Below, piece after piece: positions 34,315 to 45,000 of a DNA stretch of 64,000 nucleotides. The stretch comes from an uncultured Sphingomonas sp. Its GTDB lineage: Bacteria; Pseudomonadota; Alphaproteobacteria; Sphingomonadales; Sphingomonadaceae. The stretch spans positions 1-64,000 of the forward strand of contig CAJYLT010000007.1 in the NCBI GenBank assembly GCA_913775795.1, written 5' to 3'. Each line of letters opens with the position of its first letter. Positions within the stretch are counted from its first letter, which is position 1. The notes below the pieces were generated by a model, which was given only the letters and a program-made list of their open reading frames with translations, was not told the origin of the DNA and searched no databases. The position numbers and the translations under genes are program-made.

Positions 34315-36375
34315 GTGTCGCATCGTATGCGATTGGTTAGCGTAGCTCAACAAGCGATCCGAATGCCCCGGTGGAGCAAACGGATGCTTATCGTCACGGT
34401 CGATGCCAGCCTCTGCATTTTGGCGGTCTGGGTCGCATACTTTCTGAGGCTCAGCGCGTGGGTCCCGCTTTACGGACCGCCGATGTGGTCGGTGATCGGA
34501 TCGCTGGCGCTGGCATTGCCGATCTTTGCGATGTTCGGCGTCTATCGGCCGGTGTTCCGTCATGCGGAGACGTCGACGTCTAATCAGGTCCTGGTGGCCT
34601 CGCTCGTCTACGCGCTCGCCTATTTCGCGATCTTCACGGCGTGGAGCCTGCCGGGGGTGCCGCGAACGGTCGGCATCATCCAGCCCGTGCTGCTGTTCGT
34701 GTTCATGGTGCTCGCGCGCTGGGGCGCGCGCAGCCTTCTCAACACGCTGCTGGGTCACGGCGAGGGCGCGGCGGTGCGCCAGCGCGTCCTGATCTACGGC
34801 GCCGGCCAGTCGGGGCGACAGCTCGCCGCGGCGATCGCCAATCGCCCCGACATGCGCGTCGTCGGCTTCGTCGATGACAACAAGGGGCTGCACGGCGCGA
34901 CCGTCAGCGGCATCCGCGTATTTTCGCCGGACCGGGTGCTCGAAACCGTGCGCAAGTACGACGTGGACGAAGTGCTGCTTGCGATCCCGTCCGCGTCGCA
35001 GGCGCGGCGCAACGAAATCCTCGCGATGCTGCGCGCCCTGCAACTGCGTATCCAGACGCTGCCGGATATCGTCGACCTGGCGCTGGGCAACGTGCCCGAC
35101 GGCGGCATCACTAACCTGGATATCAACGACCTTCTCGGCCGCGACGTCGTCGCCCCGGCAACCACGGTCATCACGGCGCATCTGGCCGGGCACGTGATCC
35201 TGGTGACGGGAGCGGGCGGATCGATCGGCTCCGAGCTTTGCCGACAGATCCTCGCGGCCCAGCCGGCGACGCTGCTGCTGCTCGATAACAGCGAATTCGC
35301 GCTCTACGAAATCCACCGCGAGCTGCAGCTGTCGCTCGACGCGCAGGGCAAGGATCGGGTACAGACCCGGATCATCCCGCTTCTGGGCTCGGTCCAGAAC
35401 GAACAGCGGGTCGCCGAGATCGTTGATTGCTGGCGCCCCAGTCACGTCTATCACGCCGCCGCCTACAAGCATGTGCCGCTGGTCGAGCACAACCCGATCC
35501 AGGGCGTGGTCAACAACGTGTTCGGCACGCTGAATGTTGCGCGGATCGCCATTCGTTATCAGGTTCGCCACTTCGTACTCGTCAGCACCGACAAGGCAGT
35601 CCGCCCGACGAACGTCATGGGTGCGACGAAGCGCCTCGCCGAAATGTCGCTTCAGGCGCTGGCCGACGAAAATCCCGAAACCTGCCTGTCGATGGTGCGG
35701 TTCGGCAATGTCCTCGGCTCGTCGGGTTCGGTCGTTCCGGTCTTTCGCAAGCAGATCATGGCCGGCGGGCCGGTGACGATCACCGACGAACGCATCACCC
35801 GTTTCTTCATGACCATCCCGGAGGCGGCTCAGCTGGTGATCCAGGCCGGTGCGATGGCCACCGGCGGGGAAGTGTTCGTGCTCGACATGGGCGAGCCCGT
35901 CCGCATCGTCGATCTGGCGCGCAACATGATCGAGCTGTCGGGCCTCACCGTTCGCGACGCTCGAAATCCGTTCGGCGACATCGAACTCAAGTTCGTCGGG
36001 CTCCGGCCCGGCGAAAAGCTTTACGAGGAGCTGCTGATCCGCGACGCGCCGCTGGAAACCGCGCATCCGCGCATTCGCAAGGCGATGGAGAACTTCCTGC
36101 CCGCCGCGGCGCTGCGTATTCGGCTCACCGAGCTGGAGCAGGCGACTCGCCAGCGGGATGCCGCGGCGGTTCGGCGTATCCTTCAGGAGACGGTGTCCGA
36201 ATATGCGCCGTCATCGAACCTGGTCGACCACCTCTATATCGAGCGGCAGGCGCGATCCGGGACGGCCGATCCGGCATTTGCGGCCCTGCAAGCCGCGCCG
36301 CCCGCGGCCGGGATCGAGGTCCCTCACAAGATACCGGCGATCGTCAGCGGCGAAGGCGTGGGAGGCGGCCGGTAA
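34315..36375 (+). CDS. UDP-sugar 4,6-dehydratase, membrane-bound (WbpM/PglF/CapD type)
   Basis: This 686-residue protein has four N-terminal membrane helices (residues about 22-135), a CoA-binding-like Rossmann domain (LIYGAGQSGRQLAAAI near 160) and the catalytic domain with TGAGGSIGSELCRQI near 297. STDKAVRPTNVMGATKR near 425 carries the Met in place of Tyr typical of this family. It converts UDP-GlcNAc to the 4-keto-6-deoxy intermediate. The start is GTG at 34315 or ATG at 34327. Its end overlaps the convergent flippase gene by 32 bp. Confidence 0.93.
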   Translation: MSHRMRLVSVAQQAIRMPRWSKRMLIVTVDASLCILAVWVAYFLRLSAWVPLYGPPMWSVIGSLALALPIFAMFGVYRPVFRHAETSTSNQVLVASLVYALAYFAIFTAWSLPGVPRTVGIIQPVLLFVFMVLARWGARSLLNTLLGHGEGAAVRQRVLIYGAGQSGRQLAAAIANRPDMRVVGFVDDNKGLHGATVSGIRVFSPDRVLETVRKYDVDEVLLAIPSASQARRNEILAMLRALQLRIQTLPDIVDLALGNVPDGGITNLDINDLLGRDVVAPATTVITAHLAGHVILVTGAGGSIGSELCRQILAAQPATLLLLDNSEFALYEIHRELQLSLDAQGKDRVQTRIIPLLGSVQNEQRVAEIVDCWRPSHVYHAAAYKHVPLVEHNPIQGVVNNVFGTLNVARIAIRYQVRHFVLVSTDKAVRPTNVMGATKRLAEMSLQALADENPETCLSMVRFGNVLGSSGSVVPVFRKQIMAGGPVTITDERITRFFMTIPEAAQLVIQAGAMATGGEVFVLDMGEPVRIVDLARNMIELSGLTVRDARNPFGDIELKFVGLRPGEKLYEELLIRDAPLETAHPRIRKAMENFLPAAALRIRLTELEQATRQRDAAAVRRILQETVSEYAPSSNLVDHLYIERQARSGTADPAFAALQAAPPAAGIEVPHKIPAIVSGEGVGGGR

Positions 36376-37810
36376 AGCGGGAGAGCGGCGTGAGCGCAAG
36401 GATCTCGTCGCTCACGCCCACTCGCACCAAGAAGACGATACCGGCATAGACCAGCATTCCCCAGCCGGTCAGGATGAACAGATCGGCCGCGGTCCCGAGA
36501 CCCAGCATCGGCCGAACCGCGACGATCGCGCCGCCCATGACGAGCGAAGCGGCAAGGACCCCGGCGAGATCGCGAAGCTGAGCCAGCGGACGATAGCCGA
36601 TCATGCGTCCCGCCACGCCCGCGTTGATCGCGTAACCCAGGTAAATCGACGCAGCGATCCCGACGGCAAGACCGATCAGGCCAAAGGCACTGCCCGCGAA
36701 GATCGCGATCAGCCCGATCAATTTCTTGATCGCCTCGACCTTGAAGCTCAGGCCCGAGCGGCCCTGCGACAGGACGAGTTGCATATTGACGATCTGAAGC
36801 GGGAACAGCACGCCGCCGAACGCCATGATCGCCAGAAGCGGGGCGGTCGACAGCCATTTCGCGCCGTATAGAAACCCGACGATCAGGTCGGGCATCACCA
36901 CCATCGCCACCATCAGCGGCAGATTGACGAGCATGATCGCACCCTGCACCAGCCGCACCCCGCGGCGCAGCGCTTCCGCATCGTCCTGCTGCGCGGAGAA
37001 CAGCGGCAGCGCAACGCGCGTGACGATCGCGGCGAGGATGTTGCCCGGCAGGTTCTGCAGGTTCTGGGCCCGGTTGAAGAAGCCCAGATCCGCCGCGCCG
37101 TGGAGCCGGCCGATGACGAGCGACGCGGCGTTCATGTAGACCACGTCCATGAGGCTCGACAGCGTCACGAAGCCGCCGAAGCGCAGCATCGGTGCCGCCT
37201 CCCCGAATCGCGGCCTCAGACCCGGCCGCCAGTCGCACCGGATCCAGATCAGGGCGCTGTTGATGACCGAATAGGCACCCGCCTGGATCGCGAAACTCCA
37301 TACCCCCGCGCCGTAAAGGGCGGCGACGACCGCCGCGACGGCGCTGACGCTCGAGGAGACGAGACCGGTCTTGGCGATCGCCTCGAACCGCAGTTCGCGC
37401 TGGAGGATCGCCGTCGGAATCGACGCCAGCGCGCTGACGACGACGATGCCCGCGCAGACATAGAGCAGGGGCTGGAGCACCGGATAGCGGAAATAGGCCG
37501 CAAATGACGGTGCGATCAGTCCGATCGCCGCGGCCATGACGGCCGCCAGCGCCAGCGTCGTCCAGAACAACGCATTCTTTTGATCGGCAGATTCGGCCTG
37601 TCCCTGGATCAACGCAGTCGCGAGGCCGCGGTCGACCAGGACCTGCGACACCATCACGAAGAACATGACCAGCGCGAAGATGCCGAAATCGGCCGGCGTC
37701 AGGATCCGCGCGAGAATGATCGACGTGACGAACGAGACCCCGAGCCGAACGACGAGGTCGACGGTGCTCCACATGCCGGCCTTGACCGCCCTGCCACTCG
37801 CCACCGGCAT
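36344..37810 (-). CDS. Lipid-linked repeat-unit flippase (Wzx, MOP/PST family)
   Basis: This 488-residue protein has about fourteen membrane segments. The N-terminal GMWSTVDLVVRLGVSFVTSIILARILTPADFGIFAL and the following RDGLATALIQ-like stretch (DRGLATALIQGQ) are characteristic of polysaccharide transporters of the PST/WzxC type. GRLHGAADLGFFNRAQNLQNLP near residue 240 is also typical. It moves undecaprenyl-linked units to the periplasmic face for polymerisation. It is the only flippase seen in this locus. Confidence 0.92.
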   Translation of the reverse strand: MPVASGRAVKAGMWSTVDLVVRLGVSFVTSIILARILTPADFGIFALVMFFVMVSQVLVDRGLATALIQGQAESADQKNALFWTTLALAAVMAAAIGLIAPSFAAYFRYPVLQPLLYVCAGIVVVSALASIPTAILQRELRFEAIAKTGLVSSSVSAVAAVVAALYGAGVWSFAIQAGAYSVINSALIWIRCDWRPGLRPRFGEAAPMLRFGGFVTLSSLMDVVYMNAASLVIGRLHGAADLGFFNRAQNLQNLPGNILAAIVTRVALPLFSAQQDDAEALRRGVRLVQGAIMLVNLPLMVAMVVMPDLIVGFLYGAKWLSTAPLLAIMAFGGVLFPLQIVNMQLVLSQGRSGLSFKVEAIKKLIGLIAIFAGSAFGLIGLAVGIAASIYLGYAINAGVAGRMIGYRPLAQLRDLAGVLAASLVMGGAIVAVRPMLGLGTAADLFILTGWGMLVYAGIVFLVRVGVSDEILALTPLSRFTGRLPRLRR

Positions 37811-37861
37811 TCCCTTATCGTTCGATCGATGCGCGGACGCCTCGTTCAGCGCACCTGCGCG

Positions 37862-38745
<884 letters not shown>

Positions 38746-38749
<4 letters not shown>

Positions 38750-39633
38750 TTCGGTGCTCCGATGAGTTCGTCGAGGATGTCGCCGAGCGCCGCCTGCCAC
38801 GGTCGCGGCTCGATGCCGTAAGCGGCGCGGATCGCGTCGTGGCTGAGCAGCGAATTGGCGGGGCGACGGGCGGGCGTCGGATAGTCGGCGGTGGCGATCG
38901 GCTTCACCGCCGCGACTGCGCCGCCGCGCGCGCCACTCTGCGCAAAGATCTCGCTTGCGAACCCGGCCCAACTGACCGCGCCGGCATTGCTGAAGTGGAA
39001 GGTGCCGGTGGGGGCGTCCTGATCCTCGATCAGCCGGACCGCGATGGTCAGCAGCGCGGCGGCGAGGTCGGCAGCGCTGGTCGGGCTGCCGCGCTGGTCG
39101 TCGACGACGCCAAGCTCGTCGTGGGTGGCGCCGACGCGCAGCATCGTCTTGACGAAGTTGTTGCCGTGCGCGGAGACGACCCAGGCCGTCCGCACGATCG
39201 CGTGCCGCGCGCCCGATGTGCGGATCGCGAGCTCGCCGCCGAGCTTGGAGGCGCCATAGACGCCGAGCGGAGCGACGGGATCGGTCGGCTCCCACGCGCC
39301 GTCCTTGTCCCCGGCGAAGACATAGTCGGTCGAGACCTGCACGATCGGGATCCCCGCCGCGGCACAGCCTTGCGCGAACGCCGCCGGGGCCAGCGCGTTG
39401 ACCGCCCAGGCGGTGACCTGATCGCTCTCGGCCTTGTCCACGGCGGTATAGGCCGCGCCGTTGATGACCGCCGCCCAGGGCCGCTCGGCCACCTTGGCGG
39501 CGATCGCGGCGGTGTCAGTGAGGTCGAGCGTGTCGACATCGACCGCATGGATCGCATAACCCGCCGGCAGCGCGGCACGGCGAAGCTCGGTGCCGAGCTG
39601 CCCGCCCGCGCCGGTGACGAGGATTTCGCGCAT
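38746..39633 (-). CDS. rfbD: dTDP-4-dehydrorhamnose reductase
   Basis: This 295-residue extended SDR reduces dTDP-4-keto-L-rhamnose to dTDP-L-rhamnose. It shows [27 protein letters not shown] near residue 59, [14 protein letters not shown] near 100 and YGASKLGGE (YxxxK) near 127. The ATG overlaps the rfbB stop by one base (TGATG). Confidence 0.96.
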
Positions 39634-40685
39634 CAGCCGGCGACGCCGCGGCGCTCGGCCGCCTTGGCCGCGACCAGCGGGCGCCACCAATCCTCGTTGG
39701 CGAGATACCATTCGACGGTCTTGCGGATACCCGTCTCGAACGTCTCGGCGGGCGTCCAGCCGAGCTCCGCGCCGATCCGGCTCGCGTCGATCGCGTAGCG
39801 CTTGTCGTGGCCCGGGCGGTCGGCGACCTCGGTCATCTGCTCGGCATAGGGCTTGCCGTCCGCACGCGGGCGCAGTTCGTCGAGGATGGCGCAGAGCGTC
39901 TTTACCACTTCGATATTCTGGCGCTCGTTATGCCCGCCGACATTGTAGGTACGGCCCGGCTCGCCGCGCTCGAACACCGCCTGCAGCGCGCGGACATGAT
40001 CCTCGACATAGAGCCAGTCGCGGACCTGATCGCCTTTGCCGTAGATGGGCAGCTTCTCGCCATCGAGCGCCTTGGCGATCATCAGCGGGATCAGCTTTTC
40101 GGGGAAGTGATACGGCCCGTAATTGTTCGAGCAGTTGGTGATGAGCACCGGCAGGCCGAAGGTATGGCCCCACGCGCTGACGAGGTGGTCGCTGCCCGCC
40201 TTCGACGCCGAATAGGGCGAGCGCGGGTCGTAGGGCGTCTCCTCGGTGAACAGGCCCGTATCGCCGAGCGAGCCGTATACTTCGTCGGTCGAGATGTGGT
40301 GGAAGCGGAAGGCCTTGCGGGCGTCCTCGTCGAGGCTCAGCCAATAGGCGCGTGCCTCGGCCAGCATGACGTAGGTGCCGACGACGTTGGTCTGGATGAA
40401 TGCGCCCGGCCCATCGATCGAGCGGTCGACATGGCTCTCGGCCGCCAGATGCGTGACGACGTCGGGCTTGAAGTCGGCGATCGCGGCGCGAACCGCCTCG
40501 GCATCGCAGATATCGCCCTGGACGAAGCGATAGCGGTTCGAATTCGCCACCCGCTCGACCGTCGACAGCGTGCCCGCATAGGTCAGCTTGTCGAAGTTCA
40601 GCACTTCGTGGCTGGTGTTCTCGATCAGGTGGCGGACCAGCGCCGAACCGATGAAGCCGGCGCCGCCGGTGACGAAGATACGCAT
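39633..40685 (-). CDS. rfbB: dTDP-glucose 4,6-dehydratase
   Basis: This 350-residue SDR has [16 protein letters not shown] at the N-terminus, [16 protein letters not shown] near residue 80, the catalytic [13 protein letters not shown] near 130 and [12 protein letters not shown] near 160. It makes dTDP-4-keto-6-deoxyglucose. It lies 14 bp after rfbC and is coupled to rfbD. Confidence 0.97.
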   Translation of the reverse strand: MRIFVTGGAGFIGSALVRHLIENTSHEVLNFDKLTYAGTLSTVERVANSNRYRFVQGDICDAEAVRAAIADFKPDVVTHLAAESHVDRSIDGPGAFIQTNVVGTYVMLAEARAYWLSLDEDARKAFRFHHISTDEVYGSLGDTGLFTEETPYDPRSPYSASKAGSDHLVSAWGHTFGLPVLITNCSNNYGPYHFPEKLIPLMIAKALDGEKLPIYGKGDQVRDWLYVEDHVRALQAVFERGEPGRTYNVGGHNERQNIEVVKTLCAILDELRPRADGKPYAEQMTEVADRPGHDKRYAIDASRIGAELGWTPAETFETGIRKTVEWYLANEDWWRPLVAAKAAERRGVAG

Positions 40686-40699
40686 GGGGGTCGGGTCCT

Positions 40700-41263
40700 T
40701 CAGGCGAGCGGCGCCAGCGGGCGGCCGTCATAGTCGAAAGGGCTATCGAAGTCGGCAAGGCGCGGCTGCATCTTGTCCTTGTCCGACAGCTCGGGGGTCG
40801 TGCCGGCGGGGATCGGCCAGTCGATGCCGACCGAATCCCACGCGATGCCGCCGTCATTGGCGGGCGCGTAGAGGCCCGAGCACTTGTAGGTGACTTCGCA
40901 ATCGGGTTCGAGCGTCACGAACCCGTGCGCAAAGCCGATCGGAATGAAAAGCTGGTGCCCGTTCTCGGCGGTCAGCTCGGCGCCGACCCACTCGCCATAG
41001 GTGGGCGAGCCGCGGCGCACGTCGACCGCCACGTCCCAGATGCGCCCGCGGATGCAGCGGACGAGCTTGTCCTGGCCCGCGGGCGGCGTCTGGAAGTGCA
41101 AACCGCGCAGCGTGAAGGCGGGCACCGAGAGCGAATGATTGTCCTGGACGAAGGCACAGTCGATCCCCATCGCGGCGAAGGCGTCGCGATTATAGGTCTC
41201 GGTGAACCAGCCACGGGCATCGCCGAACCGGCGCGGGCGGATGAGCTGGACGGGGGAGGTCAT
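40700..41263 (-). CDS. rfbC: dTDP-4-dehydrorhamnose 3,5-epimerase
   Basis: This 187-residue cupin-type epimerase has [20 protein letters not shown], the QDNHSLS and [10 protein letters not shown] motifs with the catalytic His near residues 60-75, and [15 protein letters not shown] near 130. An in-frame ATG at 41275 would add four residues; neither start has a strong ribosome site. It is the first gene of the rhamnose operon, so the promoter should lie just upstream, in the gene-free stretch that follows. Confidence 0.95.
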   Translation of the reverse strand: MTSPVQLIRPRRFGDARGWFTETYNRDAFAAMGIDCAFVQDNHSLSVPAFTLRGLHFQTPPAGQDKLVRCIRGRIWDVAVDVRRGSPTYGEWVGAELTAENGHQLFIPIGFAHGFVTLEPDCEVTYKCSGLYAPANDGGIAWDSVGIDWPIPAGTTPELSDKDKMQPRLADFDSPFDYDGRPLAPLA

Positions 41264-41275
41264 GGCTGGGGCCAT

Positions 41276-42014
41276 AGCGCGTCGGCCCGCTTGTGCAAGT
41301 CCGGGGGGCGCCCGGCGGCGGTGTCGGTCCGGGTCCCGGCCTTGGCGGCACGGACAGCGCGCGATCGCGGCTTCCCGATCGTTGTCGGGCGGGGGCCGAG
41401 AAAAGACGGGCGATCAGGGTTGCGATCGCCTCGCCGTCCTGCATCGGCGACGCGTGCAAAGCGCTAGCGGGTGCAGCAGATACGACGCTCACTTGATGCC
41501 TGCGCGGCACGTCCGGGATGCATCTTCATCGACTCGCCGATGCGGCATGGGCCATCGCCGACTCGACGATTGGCGCCGGGCAGGTCGCCGAATGACGCGC
41601 CCGTCTGGCACGCTGTACCCGGCCGCCCGCTGGGCCAATGGCCTGCTGTTTGTCGGTTCAGTCCGCGCGCGACTGCGCGGCCGCTGATCGCCGAGATCGC
41701 TGTTCGGTTCACCAGAACCGACCGGATCGAAAGGCTGCAACGGATAAGGACCCGCGGGCGAATCGGAGCTCGCCCTTTGGCGGGGTAGGGCCGAGCTGAC
41801 CTCGGCGGCAAACGCGATGCACCGCGCCGTGGTCCGAGAGGCGCAGGCGATATGTCTGCGTGGGCAACTCTGTCGGGCCGCGCAGCGCGCGGCCTCGGAC
41901 CAAAGCGAACGTGCCATTTTCAGTGACTTTGCCGACCCCGACCGATGATACGGATCCGGCACTCTTGAAGCTCGCGGGTGAGGATCGGCGATCGGAACAC
42001 GCGCCAACGAATCC
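41276..42014. other. Gene-free stretch between rfbC and the RTX terminator
   Basis: About 740 bases hold no frame with a convincing protein: the open frames here are short or have no ribosome site, signal or domain-like pattern. It should contain the rfbC promoter near its left end. One small hairpin (TCGGTTC-ACCA-GAACCGA, near 41703-41720) is visible. I see no tRNA, repeat or mobile-element end. Confidence 0.6.
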
Positions 42015-42057
42015 AAAAAAAAGACCGGTGCGAAGTGTCATCCGCTTCGCACCGGTC
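42015..42057 (-). terminator. Intrinsic terminator of the RTX gene
   Basis: On the reverse strand a perfect 13-bp stem (GACCGGTGCGAAG / CTTCGCACCGGTC, loop of 9) is followed by eight T. It lies 32 bp beyond the RTX stop codon and is the strongest factor-independent terminator in the window. Confidence 0.92.
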
Positions 42058-42089
42058 CCTGTATTCGCCCTAGGAGGCGGTGCCCGCAA

Positions 42090-45000
42090 TCAGGCGATAG
42101 CGATCAACTGGTGCTCCATCTGCACCTGGCCGTGCTGCCCCCCGTCGAACGTCGCGAACGCAGCGTCGTGGCCGGTATCGACGAAGGCCGATGCCGACAC
42201 CGTCTCGTGCGCTGCGGCGGTCGCCGGCGCAGCTTCGGCCACCGCGGTCACGGCCCCGGTCGTCTGACCGGTCGGCGAACGGCCTTCGGCGAAGCCATAC
42301 AGCACGTAATGCCGCGCCAGCGCTTCGGCATCGTCGCCATAGGCAGCGGCGAGGTCGGCATAGGCCGCGGCATAGGCCTTGGCATCAAACGTCACCGTGC
42401 GGCCCTCGTCGGCGCCGTAGAGGATGAAGTGCCGCGCCGCCGCGGTTTCGTCCGCGCCGTAAGCGCGGATGAGGTCGCTGTACGAGGCGAGATACGCCCA
42501 GCCGTCAAAGGTGATCGCACGACCCTCGCTCGCCCCATATTCGATGAAGTGCTTCGCGCCGGCCGTGTCATCCGCACCATAGGCGGCGCGCAGGTCACGA
42601 TAGGAGGCGATGTAATCGAGCGCGTTGAAATTGAGCGTGCGCCCTTCGTCGAAGCCATAGTTGAGATAGTGCTGAACGCCCGAGGCGGCGTTCGTGCCAT
42701 AGGCCGCGCGCAGATCGGCATAGCCCGCGATATAGGCCAGGCCGTTGAACTGGGCCGTGAAGCCGAACAGGTTGCCGCTCGCCACCACGCCGGTGTTGAG
42801 GTAGGCACCGAGCTCGACCCCGGTGACCTCGGTCGCGCCGTGTTCGGTGACGAGGATGGTGCGACCCGAGGCGTTGAGGACCTGATAGTCGGACATCACG
42901 CCAGCCAGCAGCAGCGTATCCGACCCGGCCCCACCATCGACGCGATCGAAGCCCGACATCGCCTGGATCGAAGCGCGTCCCGACAAGGTGACGATCGTGT
43001 CGTCGCCGGCACCGCCCCACAGGCGATTATTGCCCATGTTGCCGACGATGTAGTTGGCAAGCTCGTTGCCGGTGCCGTCGATCGAACCGTTCCCGGTAAG
43101 GATCAGGTTCTCGAGCCCGGCGGTCAGCGTGAAGCTGACGCTCGACTGTACCGTGTCGATGCCGTCGCCGCCGAATTCGGTGATCTGATCGCCGGCATTG
43201 TCGACAATGTAGGTGTCGTTGCCGAGCCCACCGTTGAGGAAGTCGGCCCCGGTGCCGCCGTCGAGCAGGTCGTCGCCCGCACCGCCGAAGAGCTGGTCGC
43301 TGCCATCACCGCCATACAGCCAGTCGTTGCCGCCGTTGCCGAACAGCAGGTCGTCGCCGGCATTGCCATAGGCGGTGTTGCCCATCTCATCGCCGATGAA
43401 CAGATCGGCGCCCGAGCCCAGGATCGCGATCTCGAAGCCCGACACGGTGTCGAGCCCGCCCTGCGCGCCGGCGTTGACCTGGCCGCTGCTCAGGTTGACC
43501 TGAACCGCATTGGTGAGGTCGCCATAATACAGCGCATCGCTGCCCGCGCCGCCCATCAGGACGTCGTCGCCCGCGCCGCCCGACACCCAGTCGTCGCCCG
43601 CGCCCGCATCGATGCGGTTGGCGACGTCACTGCCGGTCAGCGTGTCGTTATAGGCAGAGCCGATCAGCCCCTCGATGCTGACGAGGATATCGTTGCCTGC
43701 GCCCGTCGCGGCACGCGCCGCAAGGCTGGCGGTGACGGGGCCCATGGCATTGGCATAGCTTGCCGTGTCGAAGCCGCCGGCACCGTTGATTACGTCGTCG
43801 CCCTCGCCGCCCTCGATGCGATTGTCCTGGTCGTTACCCGTCAGCGTGTCGTCATAGGCCGAACCGACCAGGTTCTCGATGCTGACGAGCGTGTCGTTGT
43901 CACCGAGGGACACGCGCTGGGCGCCGGTGATGCCGAGATCGACCGTGACGCCGACCGATGCATAGGCATAGCTGGCGGTGTCGTTCCCGGTACCTCCGTC
44001 GAGGACATCGTTGCCGAGACCGCCGACCAGCACGTCGTTGCCGCCCGCGCCGCTAAGCACGTCGTTGCCCGTCGAGCCGACGATGGTCTCGTCACCGTCG
44101 AACCCGGTGAGCGTGAGGTTACCGATCCCGCCATCGAAGTTGAAGGCGGTGAAGCCACCGGTGTAACCGCCGAGCAGCTTGAAGATCGTCACGAAGCCGT
44201 TGGTGGTGCCGGTGCCGTCGCGATCGACCTGAAGCAGCAGGTCGGTACCCGACTGGACCAGCCGCAGATAGCCGTCCGCGAAGCCGTCGAAGCCGAAATA
44301 GCCCGCCCCGCGGCTGAGGAAGGTAGTCAGTTCGAACCGATCGCCGTTATCGCCGCGACCGAAGTCGGTGACGACATTGTCGCGCGCGGTCGTCGCCACC
44401 TCGGTCGAGGTCGCGGCGCTCGCGCCAACGCCGAGCACGATCGTGTCGGCGCCGCTTCCGAGCGTGAGATTGTAGTTGTTGACCCCCGCCGCGCCGCGCA
44501 TGCTGATGCTGACGATGTCGTCGCCCGAACCGGCATTGACCGCCGCGCTTGCGACGCCGGTCAGTATGATGCGGTCGTTGCCCGCACCGCCATCGACCGT
44601 CACCATGTCGACGTTGCGGTCGTTCGACGTCGCACCGAGCGCGAGATAGGTCGCCGTCGACAGGCCATCCCCGATCGCCGCCAGGCCCGCGGAGAGGGTC
44701 CCGCCACGAAGCTCGATGAAGTCGTCGCCATCGCCGCCATCCATCATGATGTTGGTCGCCGACGACGCCGTGCCGGCCGTGGTCAGATTGGAGCGCGTGA
44801 CGAGGATCGAGTCGTTGCCGCCATAACCGTAAAGGGCATCCGTCTGGCTCAGCGCCGGCGTCGCACCCGCTACGGCGTTGTCGATCAGCAGGTTGAAGTC
44901 GTCGTTGCCGCGCAGCGTGTCGCCGAAGCCCGAGCCCGTCAGATACTCGATGCCCGAAAGCGTATCGACGCCCTCGCCGCCGGTATCCTGTGCAGCACCC

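Noticed and set aside
41489..42016. A 175-codon reverse-strand frame in the gap after rfbC
   Set aside because: Ser/Arg/Pro-rich composition with no ribosome site or domain. It runs up to the RTX terminator, as expected for non-coding GC-rich sequence.
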